A stretch of DNA of 64,000 bases, taken from the NCBI RefSeq assembly GCF_000591055.1, contig NC_020388.1:1550001-1614000 (forward strand), in the 5' to 3' direction. The notes beneath the pieces are model-generated. The model saw only the letters and a program-made list of their open reading frames with translations. It was not told the DNA's origin and did not search any database. Of the stretch, positions 1-8,981 are shown one piece after another. The stretch comes from Natronomonas moolapensis 8.8.11. GTDB taxonomy: Archaea > Halobacteriota > Halobacteria > Halobacteriales > Haloarculaceae. The position numbers and the translations under genes were made by a program. The stretch's first letter is position 1. Each line of letters opens with the position of its first letter.

Positions 1-592
1 GCAAAGATGGGAAGACTATGTGGAGGAAAGTCCCATGACAACGCTGTCGGAGGTGCTTCGTCTTGCCATGGAAAAAGAGATTTCTCGGGATGGGCCAATC
101 ACTGCAGCAGCCACGCATGGGGCAGACTCGGAGGAGCCGTCACCTGAGGTGATACACAAACTGGACCAAATCTCGAACAAACTCCAGTCGATGGACCGTA
201 GGCTATCCGCTATCGAATCTGACCGCTACGGGGATGAAGACCTTACTAAACTGGCGACAGAGGTCTATAGAATCCTCCCGAGTTCCATTTCGGAGATTCA
301 GCAGGCCGTGGCACAAAAAGAAGGTGCAGTCCCAGGCGAGGAAGATGAGGTAGATATAGAATACATGGCGGAGGCCATGGGTCCTGACGAGCAGGAGGTG
401 ACATCTCCGTCCAGGAGTACTACTCAATCTGGTCGGGGACCATGTACCGGTTCAATAGACGATATCGCTGCTATCCTTGATGCTGATGAAGAAGCCGTGC
501 AGTTAGCTATCAACCGGTTGCAGAGTACGACTCATTCTGTATACTCCACCGAATCAGCTGCTGGAACCGTCCACTACTACAAAGAGGACTGA
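1..592 (+). CDS. Hypothetical protein upstream of integrase (5' end probably outside window)
   Basis: The frame is open to the left window edge. The first visible codons (from base 2) read QRWEDY and run into the ORF, so the true start is probably upstream. If not, the ATG at 35 has a GGAGG 8 bases upstream and would be the start. Acidic protein without a recognised catalytic domain. The stretch after WEDYVEES looks like an amphipathic helix and may be the end of a ribbon-helix-helix fold (inference). The middle has a helical segment with regular leucines, and the C-terminal 50 residues look helical. It ends 5 bases before the tyrosine recombinase on the same strand, so the two are probably co-transcribed, and a DNA-binding or recombination-accessory role is possible. 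Function unknown. Confidence 0.6.
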   Translation, partial: QRWEDYVEESPMTTLSEVLRLAMEKEISRDGPITAAATHGADSEEPSPEVIHKLDQISNKLQSMDRRLSAIESDRYGDEDLTKLATEVYRILPSSISEIQQAVAQKEGAVPGEEDEVDIEYMAEAMGPDEQEVTSPSRSTTQSGRGPCTGSIDDIAAILDADEEAVQLAINRLQSTTHSVYSTESAAGTVHYYKED

Positions 593-597
593 GTCCT

Positions 598-1872
598 ATG
601 CTCAGGTCAGCAGAAGCCTTCATCGGTGAGTGTCGAGACTGCGATTACGCAGAGTCAACCATCAAGACTCACAACCAATCTCTGAGCTCCTTCTCCGAGT
701 GGATTGCGGAGCAAGATTTTTCCGAGACGGAGTGTGGGGCAACGGAGATAGAGGAATTCGTCCAGTGGGTCAAGCAGCGGAAGCCAACACCCTATGGAGA
801 TATCCGGTCAGGTGTCTTCTGGAGTCTCAAGAAGTACTTCGTTTATCTCGTTGAAGAAGGCGAGATTCAACAAAATCCATGTGATAACGTGGACATTGTC
901 GACTGTATCATTCTGGATGACGCTTCTCGGTATCTCCAGCGAACAAGAGCGACCAAAGCCGAAGGGACAATCCAGAATCGTGAACTTGGTCTCATCCAGT
1001 TCACTGAGTGGCTCGAAAACCAGAATGAAGAGACCCTTCAGGAATTCACACCACTCAGACTCGAAGACTACGCGATACACCTGAAGCAGAAGGGATACGG
1101 CGATACGACAATCAAGGACAAGTTCGCGGCTGTCTCGATGCTGTATGAGTTCTTGCACGACAAAGCGAACGTCATAGATGAGAACCCAGCAGAAGAGGTC
1201 AACCTGAACCAGGCGGATATCGTCGATTATCGGAATCCCACAAAGAAGAGCGACAAACTCGCCGAGGACATCCCATATGTGACCAGAGAGCAGAAAGAGG
1301 CGATGAAAGAGCACTGCCCTGGTCCTAAGACTCGGAACGAACTATTGATTGAGTTGATGTGGCAGACCGGTCTCCGTCGTGAGGAAGCTGCGGACATACT
1401 ACTCGACAACCTCGACAGAGAGAACAGAGATATTCAGATTCGAGGCAAGAACGACAAGAATCGGGTTGTCTTCTATCAACCGACTCTCGATACACTCCTG
1501 CAGATATGGCTTGATAGCGGCTATCGTCAGAGCTACAACTGGGCTGAGAAATCGAACCACCTTTTCGTCTCTGAGCGAAGTGGTCGACTCAACCCCCACC
1601 AAATCAACCAAGTCATCGTGAAGTCCGCCAAGAACGCAGGCATCCAGTCGAAGATGTATACTGATGGTAACGGCCAGAACAGATACAAAATCACTGCTCA
1701 CTCCCTGCGACACGGATTCGCAGTCCAATCTCTGAAGAACGGCATGGATATCAAGACGCTAGCGGATATCATGGGTCATGAGAGTCTGGATACGACAAAG
1801 CAGTATCTCCGGTTGATTACTGACGACCTCCGAGAGCGCTATCGGAAGTACGGGCCTGAAGGGACTGAATAG
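598..1872 (+). CDS. Tyrosine recombinase / XerC-XerD-like integrase
   Basis: A 424-residue site-specific recombinase that would cut and rejoin DNA through a covalent tyrosine intermediate. The catalytic domain (about residues 220-415) shows the family residues: arginine in TGLRREE, H-x-x-R in HSLRHGF, histidine in MGHESLD and the tyrosine in TTKQYLR. The N-terminal part appears to hold two SAM-like core-binding segments, about residues 5-90 and 105-190, which makes the protein longer than the usual 300 residues. The start ATG lies 5 bases after the previous stop. No tRNA gene or att repeat is visible nearby, so the element it serves and its target cannot be assigned. A role in integrating a plasmid or provirus, or in resolving replicon dimers, is the usual one for this family. 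Confidence 0.93.
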   Translation: MLRSAEAFIGECRDCDYAESTIKTHNQSLSSFSEWIAEQDFSETECGATEIEEFVQWVKQRKPTPYGDIRSGVFWSLKKYFVYLVEEGEIQQNPCDNVDIVDCIILDDASRYLQRTRATKAEGTIQNRELGLIQFTEWLENQNEETLQEFTPLRLEDYAIHLKQKGYGDTTIKDKFAAVSMLYEFLHDKANVIDENPAEEVNLNQADIVDYRNPTKKSDKLAEDIPYVTREQKEAMKEHCPGPKTRNELLIELMWQTGLRREEAADILLDNLDRENRDIQIRGKNDKNRVVFYQPTLDTLLQIWLDSGYRQSYNWAEKSNHLFVSERSGRLNPHQINQVIVKSAKNAGIQSKMYTDGNGQNRYKITAHSLRHGFAVQSLKNGMDIKTLADIMGHESLDTTKQYLRLITDDLRERYRKYGPEGTE

Positions 1873-1877
1873 TTCGT

Positions 1878-2093
1878 ATGTGTGGTGAAGAGATAGACGA
1901 CCCTCGACATGCATGTGCAGCCTGCGGTGAGTACAAGCCGAATCTCGTGGCTCACCACGTCTCGTACAAGGAGAATATCCGAGTGCCGGTCTGCAAGAGC
2001 TGTCATCCGAAAATCCACCTGACAGACCAGTATCCAGAACTGACACCTGACCTAACGAGGAAAGAAGCCGAACAACGAGGACTACTCGACTGA
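1878..2093 (+). CDS. Small HNH-type zinc-finger protein
   Basis: A 71-residue protein with a compact HNH/zinc motif: CAACGE, then AHH about 15 residues on, then CKSCHPKIH. Two CxxC pairs would bind zinc. The HH dyad followed by an N-less region and a final H matches the HNH nuclease core in layout. It starts 5 bases after the recombinase stop codon, so it probably shares its transcript. Proteins this short could be free-standing HNH nucleases or DNA-binding zinc proteins. Activity cannot be decided from sequence. Confidence 0.75.
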   Translation: MCGEEIDDPRHACAACGEYKPNLVAHHVSYKENIRVPVCKSCHPKIHLTDQYPELTPDLTRKEAEQRGLLD

Positions 2094-2152
2094 GGGGTCT
2101 AAACTTCCGAAGTTGCACAGATTGAAGAGTCCGCCACCCTCCAACACACAGT

Positions 2153-2923
2153 ATGTATCTTGCCGACGAGACCTGGCCAGAACTTGGGGATTACTTTGAG
2201 AACGAATCCCTGGCGCTGGTTCCACTTGGCTCAACTGAGCAACACGGACCTCATCTCCCAGAGGGGACGGACCACCTGATTGCAGAGGGTTTTGCACGAG
2301 AAGTCGCTGAACGAACTGGCTACCTCTGTACGCCGACTATCAATATCGGAGTAAGTCCTCATCACAGGCAGTTTCACGGGACGATGTGGGCTGACGCTCC
2401 TGTCTTTCGGGACTATGTAGAGTCAATAACACGAAATCTAGCGTACCACGGCATAGACCGAGTCATCTATGTCAACGCTCATGGCGGAAACATAGAACAT
2501 CTCCGCGAGGTTGGTAGACGGCTTCGTGATGAGGAGGTACTCTATGCAATAGAATGGATGTGGAACGATAGTATCCCTGACCTCGTAGATGACTTGTTTG
2601 AGCAGAACGGGCCTCATGGAGGTCCGAAGGAGACGGCGATGATTCAGCACCTTAGGCCAGAACTTGTCCGTGAAGACCGTCTAGAAGATGCGAGAGATGG
2701 AGGGATAGCGAGTGTTGATGCAGCAGAGACAGAGAAATTTGGGGCACGTACATTCTACGATGCTGCTGATAACACGGGGAACGGCGTCTTAGGAGACCAA
2801 ACAGATGCCACTGCGGAGAAGGGCGAGCAAATGTTTGAAGCTGCGACAGAGCAACTTGTCAAACTCTGTGACTGGCTTGATGCTCAGGACTTCCAGGACC
2901 TCATGCCAGAGGAGCACGTGTAG
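2153..2923 (+). CDS. Creatininase family protein (creatinine amidohydrolase-like)
   Basis: A 256-residue protein of the creatininase superfamily, metal-dependent amidohydrolases of the cytoplasm. The signature near the N-terminus is clear: VPLGSTEQHGPHLPEGTD supplies the glutamate and histidine metal ligands. VNAHGGN (about residue 105) and GGPKETA (about residue 160) supply further conserved residues. Length is normal for the family. Archaeal members act on varied cyclic amides or in cofactor pathways, and no neighbour here fixes the substrate. The start follows the HNH gene by 59 bases. Confidence 0.88.
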   Translation: MYLADETWPELGDYFENESLALVPLGSTEQHGPHLPEGTDHLIAEGFAREVAERTGYLCTPTINIGVSPHHRQFHGTMWADAPVFRDYVESITRNLAYHGIDRVIYVNAHGGNIEHLREVGRRLRDEEVLYAIEWMWNDSIPDLVDDLFEQNGPHGGPKETAMIQHLRPELVREDRLEDARDGGIASVDAAETEKFGARTFYDAADNTGNGVLGDQTDATAEKGEQMFEAATEQLVKLCDWLDAQDFQDLMPEEHV

Positions 2924-3053
2924 AATCGGCTAATCCACGTAGAGAGCGTTCATCTAACCTATTTTGAATAGATTTGATAACCGTGGTTTGTATCTCTGCT
3001 TCCTGAATCGGCGATTCAGCGGTTGAACCAGCCGATTCTTTGAGAGATTGGCT

Positions 3054-3557
3054 ATGACAGAAAACTCAGCAGACGAGAGTATCTCGACGTGTGACCGGTG
3101 TGGCAGCTATTCCGGTATCACTGTCGGGTACTTCGAGCAGTACAGGATTCCAGATGAGTACGACACGCTGTGTACCGATTGCGCTGAAGAAGAAAACACC
3201 CACACGGCGGAGGAGATGAGCGATGAGGAGTTGATAGCGGCGATAATGGACGACTCGATAGGCTACGCAAGTCCCACACATGCAGCGAAGCACGTTGCAG
3301 ACTTCAGAGAAAGCGGATACTCGGCATATTGTGAACGGGGAGCGGCTGTGTTCGACCGAGATTTGGATGCTCTGATTGAGTCAGCTAGAGCTCACTGGCT
3401 CCGGATAAAACAAGGCAACCCCGAGAAAGCAAAGCAATTACTCGAAACCGTAGAGCAGTGGAAAGAAGTCGAGGAACAAGAAGGCCCGATGGCGAGTATG
3501 GGTATCTCGGTTCTGTATCCTACGCACGCGCCCACGGGAGATGGTGAAGATGAATGA
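3054..3557 (+). CDS. Hypothetical protein with N-terminal zinc-binding CxxC pairs
   Basis: About 167 residues from the ATG at 3054; a TTG two codons upstream is less likely. The N-terminus has CDRCGSYSG and, about 28 residues later, CTDCAEE, which together form a small zinc ribbon. The remainder is acidic and helical, with a central EEMSDEELIAAIMDD segment and no recognised domain. It is the first gene of a tightly packed set: the next gene starts inside it and two more follow by 4-base overlaps. Function unknown. Zinc ribbons of this kind are common in small haloarchaeal plasmid and viral proteins. Confidence 0.7.
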   Translation: MTENSADESISTCDRCGSYSGITVGYFEQYRIPDEYDTLCTDCAEEENTHTAEEMSDEELIAAIMDDSIGYASPTHAAKHVADFRESGYSAYCERGAAVFDRDLDALIESARAHWLRIKQGNPEKAKQLLETVEQWKEVEEQEGPMASMGISVLYPTHAPTGDGEDE

Positions 3558-3765
3558 GGTTCTCTGCGGCCAATGTCGAGAGCCATGGGGTTTCTACTAT
3601 ATCACCCACGAACTGGGCGAGGACGAGAAAGAAGACATCCTCCGTGGCAACGGCTGTCCGTGCTGCGATTGGGGCGAGAGCGACCGTGCGACAGGTGAAT
3701 ATCAAAACGAGCGTGTTCGGTCAATAGCGAGAAACACCGACCTCGACCCCGTGAGGTATATCTAA
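3541..3765 (+). CDS. Small zinc-ribbon hypothetical protein
   Basis: A 74-residue protein with CGQCREPW near the N-terminus and CPCCDWGES about 30 residues later, a typical rubredoxin-like or zinc-ribbon knuckle pair. It overlaps the previous gene by 17 bases. A second possible ATG at 3550 would shorten it by three residues. The stop TAA shares its last base with the ATG of a 16-codon ORF, which suggests translational coupling. No function can be assigned. Confidence 0.65.
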   Translation: MVKMNEVLCGQCREPWGFYYITHELGEDEKEDILRGNGCPCCDWGESDRATGEYQNERVRSIARNTDLDPVRYI

Positions 3766-3815
3766 TGAGCATTCGCTATCAGATCTGGTCGAACAACCGA
3801 GGAGAAAACGCATGA
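3765..3815 (+). CDS. 16-residue micro-ORF linking two operon genes
   Basis: ATG at 3765 overlaps the upstream TAA by one base, and the TGA at 3813 overlaps the next gene's ATG at 3812 in an ATGA junction. GAGGT precedes the start by about 8 bases. The product would be MSIRYQIWSNNRGENA. The micro-ORF also carries the GAGGA ribosome-binding site for the next gene, so it may serve only to carry ribosomes across the junction. It could equally be an accident of a compact operon. Confidence 0.35.
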   Translation: MSIRYQIWSNNRGENA

Positions 3816-4105
3816 TCGATGATGAGCCAGAGATAGACGTGCCTGAGAGATGGACAGCTACCGAGTGCCGGTTCTCAGGCAACTTCAAACTCATCGCGGA
3901 GTTTGAGCATGAAGAAACAGGACAGAAAGTGCGAATCGCTCCGTACAAGACCTACACAGACCAGCCAGGATTCTGTAACGCTCACAGAGTGACATCAGTT
4001 GATCCTGAAGACGGTGTGACTGAGATTGCAGTCGGAATGGAAGTAGAGCACATTCAAGAAGCTAAGAAGGCAGCAATTCGGGTGATGAAAGAGATAACCG
4101 ACTGA
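3812..4105 (+). CDS. Hypothetical protein, 97 residues
   Basis: Acidic small protein preceded by GAGGA at a normal spacing. The middle reads like a single alpha-beta domain: strands around WTATECRFSG and KLIAEFEHEETGQKVRIAPYK, then a C-terminal helix EHIQEAKKAAIRVMKEI. The pattern resembles small haloarchaeal proteins of unknown function found on plasmids. It is the last gene of the 3.05-4.1 kb operon. No catalytic or metal site is visible. Confidence 0.65.
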   Translation: MIDDEPEIDVPERWTATECRFSGNFKLIAEFEHEETGQKVRIAPYKTYTDQPGFCNAHRVTSVDPEDGVTEIAVGMEVEHIQEAKKAAIRVMKEITD

Positions 4106-4244
4106 ATATCTGTTTTATCTGGGATGAAATACAATATTTAATGTTCCTACTTTGATCGTTTTGTGATCCTACGCAATCTACTTCGGATGGATCACTTAGT
4201 ATGCAGCCAATTACTTGTGCGGCAGAGACTAAGCGAAAAAGTGT

Positions 4245-4736
4245 ATGGGATTGGACGATTTTGAGCAGCCAAACACAGACTGGATGGCAGAACTCAAGGA
4301 TCGTGCAGAATTCCGTGGGTTCTCACTGACGCATTCCCATGTAGCTGCTAAGTCTCACTATTTTTTGATTGAGGGAAATACAGCCTATGCTGTCGGAAAG
4401 ACCCATCACACCAGAGTAACAAGCGAGAATAAATCACATATCTATCTCAATTCAGCTGAAGAAACAAATTGGAGAGACAACCAGCAGGATATTCCGCCCA
4501 GGATTGAGATTGAATACGATTCCGAACTAGTGGATATCTTCGGAATAATCATCGACCATCTTACTCCCAACGGCTATACCGATGATCAAGACAACTTCCT
4601 CGTCTTGAGTGAATGCATTCTTGAAGAAATCCCGGAGTCGGGAAAGAAAGAACTCCGAACCAAACGAGACGGATATCGGCATCCATTTGGCAAATATACG
4701 AACTCTTGGGAGAGATTATTCAAAAACCTTGAGTAG
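4245..4736 (+). CDS. Hypothetical protein, 163 residues
   Basis: Monocistronic ORF of lower GC than the metal island further right. It contains an apparent beta-rich core (SHYFLIEGNTAYAVGKTHH, then PRIEIEYDSELVDIFG). There is no signal peptide, membrane segment, zinc motif or known domain. The upstream 139 bases are AT-rich and could hold its promoter. Probably a cargo gene of the integrated element. Function unknown. Confidence 0.6.
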   Translation: MGLDDFEQPNTDWMAELKDRAEFRGFSLTHSHVAAKSHYFLIEGNTAYAVGKTHHTRVTSENKSHIYLNSAEETNWRDNQQDIPPRIEIEYDSELVDIFGIIIDHLTPNGYTDDQDNFLVLSECILEEIPESGKKELRTKRDGYRHPFGKYTNSWERLFKNLE

Positions 4737-5001
4737 CAAATCCCCAAATTAGCAGACCGACAAATAGCAAAATATTAAACTCTTCTCACCGCTAATTCTA
4801 GAATCGTGGGATTGTTCACGAGCTGGTGGGAGTATGGTCGTGAATTGCTAAATCTCTGTTAATTGCCTGTCGTGTCTATTCGTTCAGAGCAGAATTGGCT
4901 AGCATCGCAGCAATGTCTAGACAGTAACAGGAAGAGGGTGTATCCCCGAAGACTGGACGGGATCAAAATAGACTGATCCCACAGAGCGATAAAAGTAAAA
5001 T

Positions 5002-6330
5002 ATGAGTAAAAATAATGCAGTAGAAGCTGAAAATCCCGAAATCTGGGGAGAAGAGTTTATAAGTAGCTACATTCAGATCGCAGATCAAGAGTCTCATGAC
5101 AACCCAAGGATGCACCTTGGGTTGGCACTGGGATTGCTTGGCGAGAGCCTCCGCAATTGCAGCTTCAAGAACGGAAGTGAACCTTGCCGAGTCCACCCCT
5201 TGGTGTTCCAAAAAAGCGGCAGCGGAAAAGAGTCGGCGTTCAACGTGGCCGAGAGGGTTGCTAACCGGGTTGACAAGCGACTTGATGATGAGATGAGCTT
5301 CGATTTTTATAGTGTTGACAACATCACCAACGGGAACCTCGTGGGCACGCGCGTTGATGGACAGCATAAGCAGGGAGTAGCCGACCAGCATGATGTCCTC
5401 GGTCTCCGAGAAGCCAAAGACCTGTTTAGTCACCAAGATGTCCGTCGTCGCCTACGAATCATCATGGACGAAGAGGAGGTCACTCGTGAGATGCGAGAGG
5501 GGACTATTACAACAGACTCCTCATGTACTATTGTGGGAACCGTCCCCCCACGCGAGATTAGTGCTGAGAAGGTCTCAGAACTCGTTGGGGAGGGGACACT
5601 GGCGAGGCCACTTTATTTTTTCACCGAGGTCAACCTCAGCGACACGACTGAAACCATTGGCCAGATTCTCACAGAGACAAGCGTTGATGAAGAGCGAGAG
5701 AGGAGCATCAGCGCAGACAAACAAAAAGAACTCACTCAACGCATCTGTCGGACTCTCAGCCACATAACCGAGCACTACTCAGAGGGCATTGAGTTCAAGA
5801 TTGAACTCTCACAGCAAACGCTTGAGGCAATGATCCGTAAGCGAATCGAGACAGATCTAGAATATTACTCGGAGGGGGTCGGAGTAATTGTCCAACCAAT
5901 GCTCACACGTTACACGATTCATGCGCTACGGATTGCCTGTATCATGGCCGCCTTGGACAACTGCTCGCATACCGTTGAACAGGACCATCTTAAGCAAGCA
6001 ATGACCTATTGGGGCCAATCGTTCTCCAGTATGCTGGATTACTTTGCCCGGAGGCGAGATGAAATCTCTGGCGTGAATAGGGCAGCAATGAGGCGGCAAC
6101 GAGACAAAGCTCGTGATAAACTTGACCTGCTCACGAAGATTCTGGAAATACCAAACGTCAGACAAGCTCGATTAGCGGAAGAGCTTCGAGTGAGTCCGGA
6201 AACCATCCGAAAGCACGCTAATGAGCTTGAAGATCAGGGAGCAATAGAGATCAGCAATGGAGGAAACAGTGCTCAATACCTCCCTGTAGATAACTCCCGA
6301 AATCATAACGTGACAGACTTCATGGAGTAA
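5002..6330 (+). CDS. DUF3987-like P-loop ATPase with C-terminal winged HTH (possible replication protein)
   Basis: A 442-residue protein. Around residues 68-78 FQKSGSGKESAF occupies the position of a Walker A loop but lacks the first glycine and the hydroxyl residue after lysine. IIMDEEEV around residue 155 fits a Walker B strand. The pattern of a target-loading loop, VDNITNGNLVG, followed by an all-helical region is reminiscent of plasmid or phage DUF3987/YfjI-type primase-helicase proteins. The last 70 residues form a winged helix (ARLAEELRVSPETIRKHANELEDQGAI). In an accessory element next to an integrase it could initiate replication. The altered Walker A makes ATP hydrolysis uncertain. 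Start ATG at 5002. Confidence 0.6.
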   Translation: MSKNNAVEAENPEIWGEEFISSYIQIADQESHDNPRMHLGLALGLLGESLRNCSFKNGSEPCRVHPLVFQKSGSGKESAFNVAERVANRVDKRLDDEMSFDFYSVDNITNGNLVGTRVDGQHKQGVADQHDVLGLREAKDLFSHQDVRRRLRIIMDEEEVTREMREGTITTDSSCTIVGTVPPREISAEKVSELVGEGTLARPLYFFTEVNLSDTTETIGQILTETSVDEERERSISADKQKELTQRICRTLSHITEHYSEGIEFKIELSQQTLEAMIRKRIETDLEYYSEGVGVIVQPMLTRYTIHALRIACIMAALDNCSHTVEQDHLKQAMTYWGQSFSSMLDYFARRRDEISGVNRAAMRRQRDKARDKLDLLTKILEIPNVRQARLAEELRVSPETIRKHANELEDQGAIEISNGGNSAQYLPVDNSRNHNVTDFME

Positions 6331-6668
6331 TATAAGCAGACACACCCCGTTCTTGGTGGTTGGTTCTTGGGGGTAAGCCGGAGAATATAGCAGTTCACAT
6401 TTTGCTAAATATATCGTCTTTTGAAGGTATCTAATGTTCACCGTTGTACGGCGCTTGTGACGGATTTCAACACGGTGTGGTGTATCCCACGTCCGGTCCG
6501 TTGAAACTGATCGTAGCCGGGAACACGCCCGATATTAGCGAACGTGCGTCATCACGTGTTTAGCTCAAATTCCAGCGCGTGAACCTCTCTATATCAAATC
6601 TAATCAAATCAGGAAAATACTTTATAATCGTGCCAAACGTATCATAATATGAACCGGTGACAATAAAA
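6331..6668. other. Intergenic region, 338 bases, no gene seen
   Basis: No convincing ORF on either strand. Near 6344-6375 a GGTTCTTGG motif occurs next to a similar copy, flanked by ACCCC and GGGGT. The last 60 bases are AT-rich, and TTTATAAT near 6621 could be the TATA element of the following gene. Confidence 0.4.
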
Positions 6669-6821
6669 ATGCCAGCAGTAAACGTTACAGAACACGCCGT
6701 AGAATTGATAGATGAGTATCGAGAGCAGACGGAGTGGGACTTAAATAAAAAGGATGTTGCGACGAAGGCCATCGAGGAGTTCCATCAGCGCCACTTAGAG
6801 GCTGGTGACGGAGGTGACTGA
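6669..6821 (+). CDS. 50-residue protein, ribbon-helix-helix-like
   Basis: Short ORF starting MPAVNVTEHAVELIDEYR and ending GDGGD. A beta strand followed by two helices (AVELIDEYREQTEWDLNKK, then DVATKAIEEFHQRH) resembles a ribbon-helix-helix DNA-binding fold. Its TGA lies one base before the ATG of the next gene, and the GGAGGTG inside its last codons serves as the next gene's ribosome-binding site. The two thus form an operon, and this protein may regulate it, as antitoxin-like RHH proteins often do. Confidence 0.6.
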   Translation: MPAVNVTEHAVELIDEYREQTEWDLNKKDVATKAIEEFHQRHLEAGDGGD

Positions 6822-6822
6822 G

Positions 6823-7203
6823 ATGGAGCAGTCATACCTGATAGTAAACGAAGAACGAGAGGAATACCTCTCACCCGAAGATCTTGGATGTGGAGCCAAG
6901 CTCTGGGAAATCTGCGCTAATGACTTGCCTCGGGTGCTTCCGTACTTGCTCCAGCGGAGTAGCGAACTTGGAGAAGGCGATCCACAAAATCAGGAAGTCA
7001 CACATCTCGGAAGATGGGCAGGAGACATCATAACCGTCGTTGGGGATTCTGATTCCTCTAGATTGTATCAAACGGCAGAATCAGAGTATACAGAAATCAG
7101 CGACGAAATCCGTCCTGAAATTAATGAATTCCTACCGTTTAGATATCAACTCGACAGTTCGATCTATGGTCGGCATGGCCCAGAACATCACCGCAGCAAA
7201 TAG
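6823..7203 (+). CDS. Conserved haloarchaeal hypothetical protein
   Basis: About 126 residues from the ATG at 6823, which has GGAGGTG upstream. The pattern YLIVNEEREEYLSPEDLG, KLWEICAND, VLPYLLQRSSELGEGDPQ, GRWAGDIITVVGDSD, LYQTAESEYTEISDEIRPEINEFL recalls a conserved family I know only as unannotated haloarchaeal proteins. No catalytic motif stands out. It pairs with the RHH-like 50-residue protein upstream. A toxin-antitoxin-like arrangement is conceivable but unproven. Confidence 0.65.
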   Translation: MEQSYLIVNEEREEYLSPEDLGCGAKLWEICANDLPRVLPYLLQRSSELGEGDPQNQEVTHLGRWAGDIITVVGDSDSSRLYQTAESEYTEISDEIRPEINEFLPFRYQLDSSIYGRHGPEHHRSK

Positions 7204-7405
7204 TTGAAATTCGGTCGTTGACCCGCAGCTGGTGCTTTCAGGTAGTTCGATTCTACCTGCGGGTCTCTGCCTCACTGGAGGCATTGTATCCAGTGTGAAA
7301 TCATGAACGATACGATCAGTACTGGAATGAATACATTCCTGATAGACAACGGAAGGAGTAGGCAAACACGATCTGAGCCAATGGTTGCTTGTAAGAGTGA
7401 TCTGC

Positions 7406-7771
7406 ATGTCTCTTGATGATTTTAACTCCTCTGGCGGCCCTAAACAAAAGAACGAAGAAAACGATGATAGCGAGCCTACAAATCGTCGATCTGATACGTT
7501 TTCCCGTCTGGAAAGTATCGAATTACCCGATTTTGTATCCGTGTGGGTTTCTGATGATGGGCTGCTAACGATGATGGACGTAGAACCGAGCTACTTTCGA
7601 GAGCACGTTTCAATGGATGTCAAAGATCGGGCAAAGGAGGAGAATCTCATTTATTTTGATCCTACTGATGAAGTGATCGTACTCATTGATGACCCTGAAG
7701 AGTTCAATCAGGAGTTAGAGTCGTATGGGTTAGAGAAATTCCTTCAAAAACGATGCGAAGAAGCGATCTAA
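7406..7771 (+). CDS. Hypothetical acidic protein, 121 residues
   Basis: Start chosen at the ATG at 7406 (MSLDDFNSSGG); a TTG 21 bases upstream is less likely. The first 45 residues are low-complexity and charged. The rest has strands VSVWVSDDGLLTMMDV and VIVLIDDPEEF. No known domain. AT-richer than the window average, consistent with the accessory block. Confidence 0.55.
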   Translation: MSLDDFNSSGGPKQKNEENDDSEPTNRRSDTFSRLESIELPDFVSVWVSDDGLLTMMDVEPSYFREHVSMDVKDRAKEENLIYFDPTDEVIVLIDDPEEFNQELESYGLEKFLQKRCEEAI

Positions 7772-7860
7772 TGCCTATGTTCAGTCCACCACAGAGATTC
7801 GTGCGAGGTTGCGATTGGATTAAAAAGCTTGTCGATCAACTATACAAATCATAAAAATAT

Positions 7861-8553
7861 ATGGGCGAAACTATCTACCAGACTGTTCGATTAGAAAGGG
7901 TAATGAAGACATATATTAACGAAGCATGTGAGAATCTGGATAGTTATCATTCGATCAAACATTTCTGTGAGCAGGCTGTCCTCAATAATATCAGTGCTAT
8001 TGAGCAAGAGGTCAAAGGAGCCGCAGATCTAAAACGACTGGTTCAAGCACTTTCACGAGTTGACTCTATTGAACTGGAGTTTCCCAAAAAGACATTCAAT
8101 ACTAAGATTGCAAATCAAAAGCTAGCTACCTCAACCAAAGTAGAATTACCACCTCAAGTACTGGCATCAGTGGATGAAACTGCTAATTCAACAGCAATGA
8201 GCAATAGTAGCGTTGTCCGGGCCTGCATTATTGGACAACTCTACGAGATTTCATCTTCAAGTGAATTGCTGTATGAACCTCGTCGAAGCGATATCAAGCA
8301 GAGCTGGTACTCAATCAAAAATAATATCGATATGTTATACTCCATGCTAGTAGCACAGTTAAAGACCAAATTTATTGCTCAATGGCAATCAACACAGAGA
8401 GCACTTGAGCATGATAAAAATGCTCGACAGGATCTGATTGCTCACTACCAGAATTACTTCAAAGATTCAGTAGGTTACGAGCGTCTTCAAGAGAGCAAGT
8501 CCGGTGAAGAAATCCTCTCGAATCTTGAGGCCCTCCCCCACGGGACGGGATGA
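7861..8553 (+). CDS. Hypothetical protein with internal RHH-like segment
   Basis: A 230-residue, low-GC ORF. Two segments look like ribbon-helix-helix units: residues 1-50 (YQTVRLERVMKTYINEACENL) and about 90-125 (TKVELPPQVLASVDETANS, then MSNSSVVRACIIGQLYEI). A helical C-terminal half with several lysine-rich helices follows. It could be a DNA-binding partition or copy-control protein, by analogy with other two-RHH proteins. This is inference only. Confidence 0.55.
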   Translation: MGETIYQTVRLERVMKTYINEACENLDSYHSIKHFCEQAVLNNISAIEQEVKGAADLKRLVQALSRVDSIELEFPKKTFNTKIANQKLATSTKVELPPQVLASVDETANSTAMSNSSVVRACIIGQLYEISSSSELLYEPRRSDIKQSWYSIKNNIDMLYSMLVAQLKTKFIAQWQSTQRALEHDKNARQDLIAHYQNYFKDSVGYERLQESKSGEEILSNLEALPHGTG

Positions 8554-8981
8554 GGTCTGCTACTGGAAGACGCCGTCTCAAACCCCCTTACATTGTTCTC
8601 ACAATCTACACGGGGTAGAATGAGAAATGTACGAGTGTGTGAATGTGAAAAGACAATATATTGACATTATACCGGAGAATCTATTCGAGTATTGAGAATG
8701 GAGTCTCCGCCGCCACCGTGGGGGAGCATCCACTGCTTCAGTACCGCACGCTCTGTATGGTCAAGAGGGTCTAGCCGAACGCAGTGAGATAGCAGTACTC
8801 ATCTGGGGACTGGTGAATATAAGCCAGTGTACAGCGTGTCATAGAATGCGCAGTGGGGCATCTATCTAAGCGCTGTCAGAAACAGCGTGCAAGATACAGA
8901 GGTCAGAGGTTAAGTTCAGCGAGATGCGGCTGGTAGATTGGTCCCGCAGAAAATCCTTAGAGGGATTATTACTGAGTGGGA
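8554..8981. other. Intergenic region, 428 bases, no gene seen
   Basis: No ORF supported on either strand. It contains CACCGTGGGGG at 8718-8728, one of several CCGTGGGG-type motifs scattered through 8.5-15.4 kb. The region separates convergent genes, so it should hold their terminators, but no clear hairpin plus T-run is visible. Confidence 0.35.
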
